This document shows, piece after piece, positions 1-5,718 of a stretch of 8,124 bases of DNA. Each line of letters opens with the position of its first letter. Position 1 is the stretch's first letter. The translations under genes were made by a program, and so were the position numbers. The stretch comes from Xanthobacteraceae bacterium (lineage in GTDB: Bacteria; Pseudomonadota; Alphaproteobacteria; Rhizobiales; Xanthobacteraceae): assembly GCA_030039655.1 (NCBI GenBank), contig JASHVC010000365.1, positions 1 through 8,124 on the forward strand. Direction: 5' to 3'. Under the pieces are notes generated by a model. That model worked only from the letters and a program-made list of their open reading frames with translations. It was not told the origin of the DNA and did no database searches.

Positions 1-2
1 TG

Positions 3-230
3 GCGGTGTGCGGGCCGCATCCACCGGTCAGCGTCGCTCTCGGCCCGCAATTTGACCTGACCTGGAATCCAAAGGGCGCCGACTTCGCCATGATGCTGGG
101 CGAATTCTATTGCGCCCAGCTCGACGCACCGATGTTGTTCCAGGTCGTCCGTGAAGGTGTCGTCTATGCGCGCGTCTACGATATCCGCGGCCGTTCGGTC
201 TCGACGCTCTTCACCATCCCTACACCTTGA
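3..230 (+). CDS. Unrecognised protein, C-terminal part (gene enters from the left edge)
   Basis: The frame is open from the first bases of the window to a TGA at 228-230 and gives about 75 residues. A GTG at position 6 could serve as a start, but the frame continues upstream and no ribosome-binding site can be seen, so the gene probably begins outside the window. Codons end mostly in G or C, like the confident genes here, which supports real coding. The visible part has no clear transmembrane segment or lipobox. It contains two Cys and a mixed hydrophobic/charged pattern near the end (LFQVVREGVVYARVYDIRGR) that looks like beta strands. The dehalogenase ATG lies 53 bases downstream on the same strand, so cotranscription is possible. 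I do not recognise the family. Confidence 0.6.
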   Translation, partial: AVCGPHPPVSVALGPQFDLTWNPKGADFAMMLGEFYCAQLDAPMLFQVVREGVVYARVYDIRGRSVSTLFTIPTP

Positions 231-271
231 TTGACGGTCGTCCGCGCACATCGCCAGTCTCATCTCGCCAC

Positions 272-276
272 AGGAG
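272..276 (+). promoter_or_regulatory. Ribosome-binding site that fixes the dehalogenase start
   Basis: AGGAG lies seven bases before the ATG at 284. It favours that ATG over the in-frame TTG at 227, which overlaps the upstream stop codon. Confidence 0.7.
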
Positions 277-283
277 ACAGATC

Positions 284-946
284 ATGGTCAGCGTCTACGT
301 TTTCGACGCCTACGGCACCTTATTCGACGTACATGCAGCGATCGCACGCCATCGCGCTGACGCCGGTCCCGACGCGGACCGCTTTTCGGAGCTTTGGCGT
401 TCCAAGCAGCTTGAATACACCTGGACCATGACGCTTGCCGGTGATTATGCCGACTTCTGGACGTTGACCGAACGCGCGCTGGATTATTGTTTTGCGCGGA
501 TTGGCTCCGTCGACCGGGGGCTGCGCGCAAAGCTGCTCGAAGCCTATCTCAAGCTCGATGCCTTTGCGGATGCGCGCGCGACGCTTACGGAGCTAAAAGA
601 TCGCGGGCTGCGCCTTGCCATCCTCTCCAACGGCGCGCCGCGCATGCTCGCTGCCGCGGTGAACGCGTCGGGGCTAGGCGAAATGCTCGACAGCGTGCTC
701 TCCGTCGACACCGTACGCATGTACAAGCCGCGCCCGAAAGTCTACGCGCTCGTTACCGACAATTTCACTGTCGCTCCGCAGGACGTCGCCTTTGTATCGT
801 CGAACCGATGGGACGTCATGGGAGCGGCCGCATTTGGTTTTCGTCCCGTCTGGGTCAATCGCGCGCGGGTGCCCGAGGAATACCCCGACCGGCCGCCCGT
901 TCGGGTCGTCCACGAACTCGCGGCGCTGCCTTCGCTGGCGATTTAG
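284..946 (+). CDS. (S)-2-haloacid dehalogenase, type II (HAD superfamily)
   Basis: A 220-residue cytoplasmic hydrolase predicted to convert L-2-haloacids (2-chloro- or 2-bromoacids) to D-2-hydroxyacids with release of halide. The type II motifs are complete: DAYGTLFD with nucleophile Asp8 and Thr12; Arg39, at the position of the halide-binding Arg of characterised enzymes; LSNG with Ser115; YKPRP with Lys148; and SSNRWD at 172-177, where Asn174 and Asp177 fit the SxNxxD motif. A helical cap lies at about residues 16-95. Characterised members are roughly 220-250 residues, so this one is full length. The frame is open further upstream to a TTG at 227, but the ATG at 284 is preferred because AGGAG (272-276) precedes it by seven bases and family members begin just before the DAYGTLFD motif. 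Haloacid specificity is inferred; some relatives act on other acids such as fluoroacetate. Confidence 0.9.
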   Translation: MVSVYVFDAYGTLFDVHAAIARHRADAGPDADRFSELWRSKQLEYTWTMTLAGDYADFWTLTERALDYCFARIGSVDRGLRAKLLEAYLKLDAFADARATLTELKDRGLRLAILSNGAPRMLAAAVNASGLGEMLDSVLSVDTVRMYKPRPKVYALVTDNFTVAPQDVAFVSSNRWDVMGAAAFGFRPVWVNRARVPEEYPDRPPVRVVHELAALPSLAI

Positions 947-965
947 CCGAAGCGCCCGCCAGGAC

Positions 966-1211
966 CTACGCCACTTCATCACGCCTTTCGCGCGCCTCGG
1001 GATGCTTTAGAGCCGATGCGACTTCCTGCTTGGTGAGCCGCGTCCCATCGTCTCCTTCGATCAGCAATGTGACGCGGCCGCTTTCGTTGATGTGCCGCGC
1101 CCAGCTCATCGCCTCATCGAGAAGGCCGAACTCCTTATAGAGGTGGCGATCCTTATCCTGTGGAGAGATCGATTCGGAGCCGCGCGGACCTGAATAAACC
1201 CGATAGGTCAT
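966..1211 (-). CDS. Small cytoplasmic protein of unknown function (81 aa)
   Basis: An 81-residue soluble, charged protein with no signal peptide or membrane segment. The start is well supported: AGGAGG (minus strand, 1217-1222) sits five bases before the ATG. The pattern suggests a short strand (MTYRVYSGP), a helix containing LDEAMSWARHINESG, a strand (VTLLIEGDDG) and a C-terminal helix (LTKQEVASALKHPE), a compact alpha/beta fold. From memory, similar small proteins are annotated as hypothetical in Bradyrhizobium and relatives; no function is known to me. It converges on the dehalogenase with 19 bases between stop codons and diverges from the ABM gene, so it is probably transcribed alone. It contains no Cys and no recognisable catalytic motif. 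Confidence 0.8.
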   Translation of the reverse strand: MTYRVYSGPRGSESISPQDKDRHLYKEFGLLDEAMSWARHINESGRVTLLIEGDDGTRLTKQEVASALKHPEARERRDEVA

Positions 1212-1333
1212 CGGTACCTCCTGTCTGCGAATGCCGTGCTGTTCGTGAATGAATGCGTCAAAGCCCGGAGCTCACCGACGCTCTTTGTAAACGCGCAAAC
1301 CACAGAAAGCGCCTCACCACGGCGCGCGACGCG

Positions 1334-1363
1334 TTGACGCGGGCAAAACGGCACTGTTACCAT
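1334..1363 (+). promoter_or_regulatory. Possible sigma70-type promoter for the ABM-domain gene
   Basis: TTGACG (1334-1339) matches five of six bases of the -35 consensus. TACCAT (1358-1363), 18 bases later, matches four of six of the -10 consensus. Transcription would start near 1370, just ahead of the GGAGG at 1381-1385 and the ATG at 1392. This is a by-eye match only. Confidence 0.35.
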
Positions 1364-1391
1364 CGCGGCAATAACCGAGGGGAGGAATCAA

Positions 1392-2081
1392 ATGCGCCTA
1401 TTTCTTGGGCTTGCGTTCAGCATGGCCATTATTGCGGCAACAATGCTCGGGCAGTCAGCGTACGCACAAGGGAGCGCGATTTTTCTTGTCACCTACGTGG
1501 ATGTGATGCCGAATTCGGTCGATTCGGCTGAGCGAGTGCTTGACCGATACCGCGGGGCAAGCCGCAAGGACGAGGGTAACTTGCGCTTTTTGGTGCTTGA
1601 GGAAATCTCGCGTCCGAACCGTTTCGCTATCGTTGAAGCCTGGAGGGACAAGGCCGCGCTCGACGCGCACGCCGCCGCCGATCACACTCGAGCATTTCGT
1701 GAAAAGCTAAAGGAAATTCAAAACGCTCCCTACGACGAGCGCGTCAACAACCTGCTTTATTCCGGCCAGGACGCCACGGAGAATCGTCCCAACGCCGTCT
1801 ATGTCGTGACTCACGTCGACGTCGTTCCACCGGCAAAAGACCAATGCATGGCGATGCTGAAAGACATGAGCGCCGACACCGCCAAAGATTCCGGCAATAT
1901 CGGCTACCTCGTGCTGCAGCAGGCCAATCGCCCCAACCACTTCACGGTCTTCGAGAAATGGCGAGGCATGAAGGCCGCCGAGGCTCACGCCATGGAGGAC
2001 CACACCCGCGCGTTCCGCGAAAAGCTCGTGCCGATTGCCGGGGCTCTCTATGATGAGCGCTTTTACAAGGCGCTAGACTGA
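1392..2081 (+). CDS. Exported protein with two tandem ABM (YgiN-like) domains
   Basis: A 229-residue protein. Residues 1-25 form a signal peptide with cleavage likely after AYA, so the mature protein should be periplasmic. Two ABM-type (antibiotic biosynthesis monooxygenase, dimeric alpha/beta barrel) domains follow at about 29-123 and 135-229. They align at a constant offset of 106 residues without gaps: the segment DHTRAFREKL occurs in both (97-106 and 203-212), as do RPN (74 and 180) and YDER (114 and 220). ABM domains normally pair as homodimers, so the tandem copies probably form one pseudo-dimeric barrel in a single chain. Cytoplasmic relatives such as YgiN act on quinols and others degrade haem, but no substrate can be assigned here. 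GGAGG (1381-1385) lies six bases before the ATG. Its neighbours on both sides are on the minus strand, so it is probably monocistronic. Confidence 0.87.
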   Translation: MRLFLGLAFSMAIIAATMLGQSAYAQGSAIFLVTYVDVMPNSVDSAERVLDRYRGASRKDEGNLRFLVLEEISRPNRFAIVEAWRDKAALDAHAAADHTRAFREKLKEIQNAPYDERVNNLLYSGQDATENRPNAVYVVTHVDVVPPAKDQCMAMLKDMSADTAKDSGNIGYLVLQQANRPNHFTVFEKWRGMKAAEAHAMEDHTRAFREKLVPIAGALYDERFYKALD

Positions 2082-2092
2082 ATAGTGCGTTT

Positions 2093-2109
2093 GCCGCGGC
2101 AGCAGCGGC
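2093..2109. terminator. Possible bidirectional hairpin between convergent genes
   Basis: GCCGC (2093-2097) and GCGGC (2105-2109) can pair around a seven-base loop, in the 37-base gap between the ABM stop and the cytochrome stop. The stem is only five pairs and has no T tract, so this is a weak call based mostly on position. Confidence 0.25.
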
Positions 2110-2118
2110 CTACGCCAG

Positions 2119-2568
2119 CTACTTCTCCGGCGTAAATTTCTGATCGCTGTAGGGCAGCGATGCCGGGCGCTGGATCACGATGAACCCATGGTCCAGCGTG
2201 CGGTGGCAGTTGTTGCACCCGGCGGTGAGGCTGTCGTACGCGGCCATGAAGGCTGCGCGATTTTTGTCGTCGATCGCCTTCTGCAGCGCCTTGATCTGAG
2301 CACCGACCATCTTGTCGACGGTGTCGCCGCCGAGCAGTTTGCTGACGTCCTCGAAGCCTTCGTTCAGCTCATCAACCTCGTAATCGGCGAGTGGCCAATT
2401 GCCCGCGCGGCCGGCAAACCAAAGCTTGATGTGCCGGAGCTGCTGCAGCGTCATGATCTCGCCGAGCCCCGGCACATCCTCGGCCGGCGCCGGTGCATCC
2501 TCCGCCTTCGCCGCGAATCCGGCCATGAGCAGCATCGAGGCGATCAAGACTGCAAATGCTGGCTTCAT
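2119..2568 (-). CDS. Exported monohaem c-type cytochrome, class II-like
   Basis: A 149-residue protein with a signal peptide (about 1-22, cleavage after AKA) and an Ala/Pro/acid-rich start to the mature chain. A single haem c-binding motif, CNNCH, lies at 118-122 near the C-terminus. The rest is predicted helical. A C-terminal CxxCH on a helical bundle recalls class II cytochromes (c' and c556-like). The distal ligand, if any, would come from the first helix (Met39 or His46, segment MTLQQLRHIKLW). The expected role is periplasmic electron transfer or small-ligand binding; the partner is unknown. The frame extends upstream to 2715, but the ATG at 2568 is chosen because the signal peptide begins there and AAGGAGA (minus, 2579-2585) lies about ten bases upstream. 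It follows the preceding minus-strand gene by 71 bases and is probably cotranscribed with it. Confidence 0.8.
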   Translation of the reverse strand: MKPAFAVLIASMLLMAGFAAKAEDAPAPAEDVPGLGEIMTLQQLRHIKLWFAGRAGNWPLADYEVDELNEGFEDVSKLLGGDTVDKMVGAQIKALQKAIDDKNRAAFMAAYDSLTAGCNNCHRTLDHGFIVIQRPASLPYSDQKFTPEK

Positions 2569-2639
2569 AATCTTCTCTTCTCCTTCAATGGCGCGCGACC
2601 GGACAAACCAATTCGCAAGCGCCAGGAATGCCGCCCAAT

Positions 2640-3191
2640 TCAGCTCATTGGCACGAGCTTCTCGCTGCATGCCTTCGGATAGGTCTGTTCGCAGACCTGA
2701 TAAAGCGTGGGACATGCTTTAGCGGCGGCAAGCCCCGCCTCGATTGTCTTGATCCGATCGCCCGCCGCGCGCGACTGGCCGTCATAGGTCAGGACCGCAT
2801 TATTGCGGTCCAGCCCGCGATCGGCTGCGAGAAAGCGCTCTGCTGCGTCGAAATAGGTGGTCGCGATCCGAATTGCCTCGTTGAGTTTCCTTGTGTACTC
2901 GGCGTTGGCGTGGGGATCGGGGTTGACCACGCGCGCGTGCACCGCGGCATCCGTATAGAGCGCGTTTAGCTTGAAATATGTGCCGCCGCATTCGGCAAGC
3001 GCCACCCAATAAGGCCGGCCGCTAAAGGCGCCCGGCGCGGGCACCATGGCGTCACGCTTGTCGCCGGCAAAGGGCGGCGGTGGAGCCTCCTCCTCGGCAG
3101 GCGCACGCCTGTGGCGAGTCTGGCCAAACGCATTCGTTGCCGCGATGAACGCGACGGCAAAGAGAACGTATCTCGCGAAATTTCCCCGCAT
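2640..3191 (-). CDS. Exported four-cysteine protein of unknown function
   Basis: A 183-residue protein with a basic N-terminus, a hydrophobic core and likely signal peptidase cleavage near AFG/Q (residues 21-24). A charged, Pro-rich linker (about 27-43) precedes a mostly helical domain. The mature chain has four Cys (68, 160, 167 and 175), three of them in the last 25 residues, consistent with one or two disulfides in the periplasm. There is no CxxCH or other known motif, and I do not recognise the family. The frame extends upstream to 3263, but the ATG at 3191 is preferred because the signal peptide starts there and it clears the SDR stop by 32 bases. Its ribosome-binding site is weak (AAGAG), so translation may partly depend on the upstream gene. 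The downstream neighbour is an exported cytochrome, so a shared periplasmic role is possible. Confidence 0.7.
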   Translation of the reverse strand: MRGNFARYVLFAVAFIAATNAFGQTRHRRAPAEEEAPPPPFAGDKRDAMVPAPGAFSGRPYWVALAECGGTYFKLNALYTDAAVHARVVNPDPHANAEYTRKLNEAIRIATTYFDAAERFLAADRGLDRNNAVLTYDGQSRAAGDRIKTIEAGLAAAKACPTLYQVCEQTYPKACSEKLVPMS

Positions 3192-3223
3192 GGTGTGACT
3201 CTTAGCGGCTCGGAGCACCGGAT

Positions 3224-3925
3224 TCAAAACCTCTCGACCCAGGGACGCAGTTCGATCTCCCAAGCCCAGGCGCTGCGGTCCTGCTGCAGCACGTTGAGAT
3301 AGTTCCGCGCAATTGCATCCGGATCGAGCGTGCTGTCTGGCCTGTCGGGCGGGTCGGCACGGCGGGCGCTCCGGATGCCGCCGTCGATCACGAAATGGGC
3401 GACGTGTATGCCCTGCGGCGATAACTCGCGCGCCATGCTTTGTGCCAGCCCACGCAGCGCGAACTTGCCCATGGCGAACGGGGCAGATTGCGCGTAGCCC
3501 TTCACACTCGCTGAGGCGCCGGTGAACAGGACTGCGCCGTGAGCATGTGGCAGCATGCGCTTGACCGCTTCCTGCGCCACCAGGAAGCCGCCGAAGGCGC
3601 TGACGATCAGCGATTTCTCGACTTCACTGGGGTCGAGTTCGGCGACTGGCCCGCGCGTGCGGTAGCTCGCGTTGTAGACGACCACGTCGGGGGCGCCGAG
3701 CTCGGCCTCGACATCGGCGTAGAGCTTGGTCACATCGCTGCGCTTAGACGCATCGCAGGCAAAGGCCTTGCCCCCAACCTCTTTGGCGAGGGGAGCCAAT
3801 TCGGCCGCGCGTCGTGCCGCGAGCGCCACGGCTATCCCGGCTTTGCTGAAGAGCCGCGCCAGAGAGGCGGATAGGCCCGACCCCACTCCGACGATGAGCG
3901 CTGTGCGATAAGTCGGTACAGTCAT
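3224..3925 (-). CDS. Short-chain dehydrogenase/reductase-like protein with Phe at the catalytic Tyr position
   Basis: A 233-residue Rossmann-fold protein. The cofactor loop is VGVGSGLS (12-19), where the third Gly of the usual TGxxxGxG is Ser19. AARR at 36-39 could favour NADP. Asp58 (CDAS) and YNAS (84-87) occupy the positions of the adenine-binding Asp and the NNAG motif. The catalytic Ser is probably Ser138 (TGASAS). At the YxxxK site the sequence is FAMGK (150-154): Lys is kept but Tyr is replaced by Phe, codon TTC at 3478-3476. A Tyr lies nearby at 144. I recall similar Phe-containing proteins in other Proteobacteria, so this looks like a subfamily trait. The reaction is unknown. The ATG at 3925 is chosen over an upstream in-frame start at 4045 because TGGAGG (minus, 3931-3936) lies five bases ahead and family members begin here. 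Confidence 0.85.
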   Translation of the reverse strand: MTVPTYRTALIVGVGSGLSASLARLFSKAGIAVALAARRAAELAPLAKEVGGKAFACDASKRSDVTKLYADVEAELGAPDVVVYNASYRTRGPVAELDPSEVEKSLIVSAFGGFLVAQEAVKRMLPHAHGAVLFTGASASVKGYAQSAPFAMGKFALRGLAQSMARELSPQGIHVAHFVIDGGIRSARRADPPDRPDSTLDPDAIARNYLNVLQQDRSAWAWEIELRPWVERF

Positions 3926-4078
3926 GCGGGCCTCCAGGTGCCTTTTCCGTTTTCCAAGGCGCCATGGAGCAGGGGAACGTCCGGTCCCGTCAAGCGCCTC
4001 GAGCCGCTGGAATGGTAGCGACGCGGACAATTTGACGATAACCACCGCTTGACCATAACCCCGCGTCGAATTTGCCGC

Positions 4079-4504
4079 TCAATCGATCACCGCGACGGCG
4101 TTGATCTCAACCAAGCATCGCGGGTCGGTAGCGAGCCGCACCACCTGGACCGTCGTGGTCGCCGGTTTGGCGTCGCGGAAATATTCGCCCCAGACGCGAT
4201 TGAGTGCATCCTGATCCGTGAGGTCGGTCACGAAACGGTCGGCCGTAACCACATCCGCGAAGGTCGCACCCACGGCGTCAAGCCCGCGCTTGAGATTTTC
4301 CAGCGCCGCCCTTGCCTGCCCCGCCATGTCGTGCGGCATGGAGTCGAATTCCTCCGGACGATGCGGGTGGTGGTGATAAACCGGCGCCGCGGTGACACCG
4401 GCGAGATAAACCGTAATCCCTCCCCTCACCTTGATCGCCGGCGCGTACGGCATCCACATGTCAGGCGCATCCGGCCAATGGATGTGTTCGATAGTCTTGG
4501 GCAC
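4079..4504 (-). CDS. Rid/YjgF/YER057c-family protein lacking the RidA catalytic Arg
   Basis: A 141-residue cytoplasmic protein with the Rid chorismate-mutase-like fold, normally a homotrimer with active sites between subunits. Family signs are the VYLAGVTAA strand, the helix with ALENLKRGLDAVGATFADVV, FVTDL, and the C-terminal TTVQVVRL...LVEINAVAV block. RidA enzymes hydrolyse reactive enamines/imines using an Arg in the PAR(S/T) segment. Here that segment reads PATTT (114-118), so Thr116 replaces Arg, while Glu133 (VEI) is kept. It therefore fits the Arg-less Rid subfamilies, whose substrates are mostly unknown, rather than true RidA. A His-rich HHHPH lies at 44-48. The start is GTG at 4504, with GGAG eleven bases upstream; the next Met is residue 17 and would remove N-terminal sequence. 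It begins 38 bases after the membrane-protein stop and is followed by the SDR gene. Confidence 0.87.
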   Translation of the reverse strand: MPKTIEHIHWPDAPDMWMPYAPAIKVRGGITVYLAGVTAAPVYHHHPHRPEEFDSMPHDMAGQARAALENLKRGLDAVGATFADVVTADRFVTDLTDQDALNRVWGEYFRDAKPATTTVQVVRLATDPRCLVEINAVAVID

Positions 4505-4542
4505 GACTTATTTGTCTCCACGTTAATTCGTCTGCCATACGC

Positions 4543-5607
4543 TCAATGAATTATCTTGCTGATCAGATCCGCAGTGGGACCCGCAAGAACGGGGGCAATG
4601 GTGCCGATTGTGGTCGTGATCACTGTCGTCGTCTCGAATGTCAGGCCGTTGTCCGTCTTCCACTTCGTTTCATCGAAGATTCCCTCAGTGTTGGACTGTC
4701 CGGCAACCGCTGCCGCCCATTGAACTTGGCAGTAAAGAAACAAAGCGGCGAAGATTATTACCGCAAAAAATACTGCGCTCGACTCGGCCGCCCAACCATT
4801 TAGCAAAGCATTGCCGAGTGGAGAGAATTGGTCACTCGGAGGCGCAATCATACTCTGTGTCCACGTTACTAGCGACCTCGTCACCAACGCGTTGAGAACG
4901 AACAGCACACTTCCCATTAGGGTCAATGTGCGGAAATCATTAAGACGTCGGCGCAGCCGGGCTGCGTCGGGCCCGGTCTCGTTCCACATGGCCAGTCCGC
5001 TGAAGGCCACCATCACTGCGGCCGCCCCGGAAAACCCGATCAGCGTATTTGCCTCGATCATGGCCTCCGTCTTTTCGAGGATGGTCGCCGTTGGGGCTGT
5101 GGCTAGTTCGAAGCGGCACATGATGTTGTCAACTACAACTTCGCGAAAGCCCTTATTGACATCAAGAGAAATGCTGGCGGGTGGTGTGCCAATGGTCCTT
5201 CCACACGAAACATAGTTCGATCGCAAGAAATACAAGCCAATTGTCGAACCGACGGCCAGCGCACATGCCAAGCCGACTATTGCGGCTCTAGTTGATAACG
5301 TATGGCGCAAAACAACACAGGCCAGCCCGATGCTTACGGCGGCGGCGATCCAAACGACCACACTCCAGATCGAGAAATTGATACGTCCATTAATATCGAC
5401 GGCGAAGCGCTGCAAGTCCGCTTTACCGGGAGGGAGAAGCGGCAGGTTCGCGGTATTGAACCACTGATCTGGCAGCAAGATTGTAAGCGTCCAAGCTACC
5501 AACCCCAAAGTGATCAACGGAACGACAAAAGTAATCGCGCCAGCAAGAAAGCCTTGGCGGCTTGGGACAAACACACTCTGCTCTGCGTGATGAAATGATC
5601 CGGGCAT
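4543..5607 (-). CDS. Six-helix integral membrane protein of unknown family
   Basis: A 354-residue protein with six probable transmembrane helices at about 21-45, 78-100, 106-128, 187-207, 227-248 and 274-296. The positive-inside rule puts both termini in the cytoplasm: the short 101-107 loop holds Arg101 and Arg107, and the 208-226 loop holds RLRRRLNDFR. The largest external loop (about 129-186) has two Cys (135 and 164) that could form a disulfide and is rich in strand-forming residues. The C-terminal 55 residues are cytoplasmic and Thr-rich (ETTTVITTTIGT). I recognise no transporter, receptor or enzyme motif. The ATG at 5607 has AGGGG a few bases upstream. The gene and its 5' flank look more AT-rich than their neighbours, with more codons ending in A or T, which could mean acquisition or relaxed selection. 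It precedes the Rid gene by 38 bases. Confidence 0.75.
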   Translation of the reverse strand: MPGSFHHAEQSVFVPSRQGFLAGAITFVVPLITLGLVAWTLTILLPDQWFNTANLPLLPPGKADLQRFAVDINGRINFSIWSVVVWIAAAVSIGLACVVLRHTLSTRAAIVGLACALAVGSTIGLYFLRSNYVSCGRTIGTPPASISLDVNKGFREVVVDNIMCRFELATAPTATILEKTEAMIEANTLIGFSGAAAVMVAFSGLAMWNETGPDAARLRRRLNDFRTLTLMGSVLFVLNALVTRSLVTWTQSMIAPPSDQFSPLGNALLNGWAAESSAVFFAVIIFAALFLYCQVQWAAAVAGQSNTEGIFDETKWKTDNGLTFETTTVITTTIGTIAPVLAGPTADLISKIIH

Positions 5608-5686
5608 GCGCGCCCCTGAGATGCCACTTACGGCTTAGCAAAACTCAAGGTAGAAAACAATTGTAGTACGCCTGCCTTCAACCCTT

Positions 5687-5704
5687 GTCGCGCAATGCCG
5701 CGAC
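5687..5704 (-). terminator. Hairpin after the carboxylase gene, possible terminator
   Basis: GTCGCG and CGCGAC pair perfectly around a six-base loop, with further CCTT/AAGG pairing outside across a bulge. The hairpin starts about 14 bases beyond the carboxylase stop codon, before the membrane-protein gene. No T tract follows, so it may be a weak terminator or an RNA-stabilising end. Confidence 0.4.
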
Positions 5705-5718
5705 GCGCAAGGTCGAGC

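Noticed and set aside
487..1140. Plus-strand open frame of 217 codons across the dehalogenase end and the 81-aa gene
   Set aside because: It overlaps two better-supported genes in another frame or strand and its product is Arg/Ala/Cys-rich without motifs.
2569..2715. Longer N-terminus of the cytochrome (in-frame start at 2715)
   Set aside because: It would bury the signal peptide inside the protein and overlap the upstream gene; the ATG at 2568 has a ribosome-binding site and begins exactly at the signal peptide.
3926..4045. Longer N-terminus of the SDR-like protein (in-frame start at 4045)
   Set aside because: The extra 40 residues are basic and unlike SDR sequence; TGGAGG before the ATG at 3925 gives a standard SDR start.
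4049..4549. Plus-strand open frame opposite the Rid gene
   Set aside because: It is the antisense shadow of a recognised Rid-family gene, without a ribosome-binding site or motif.
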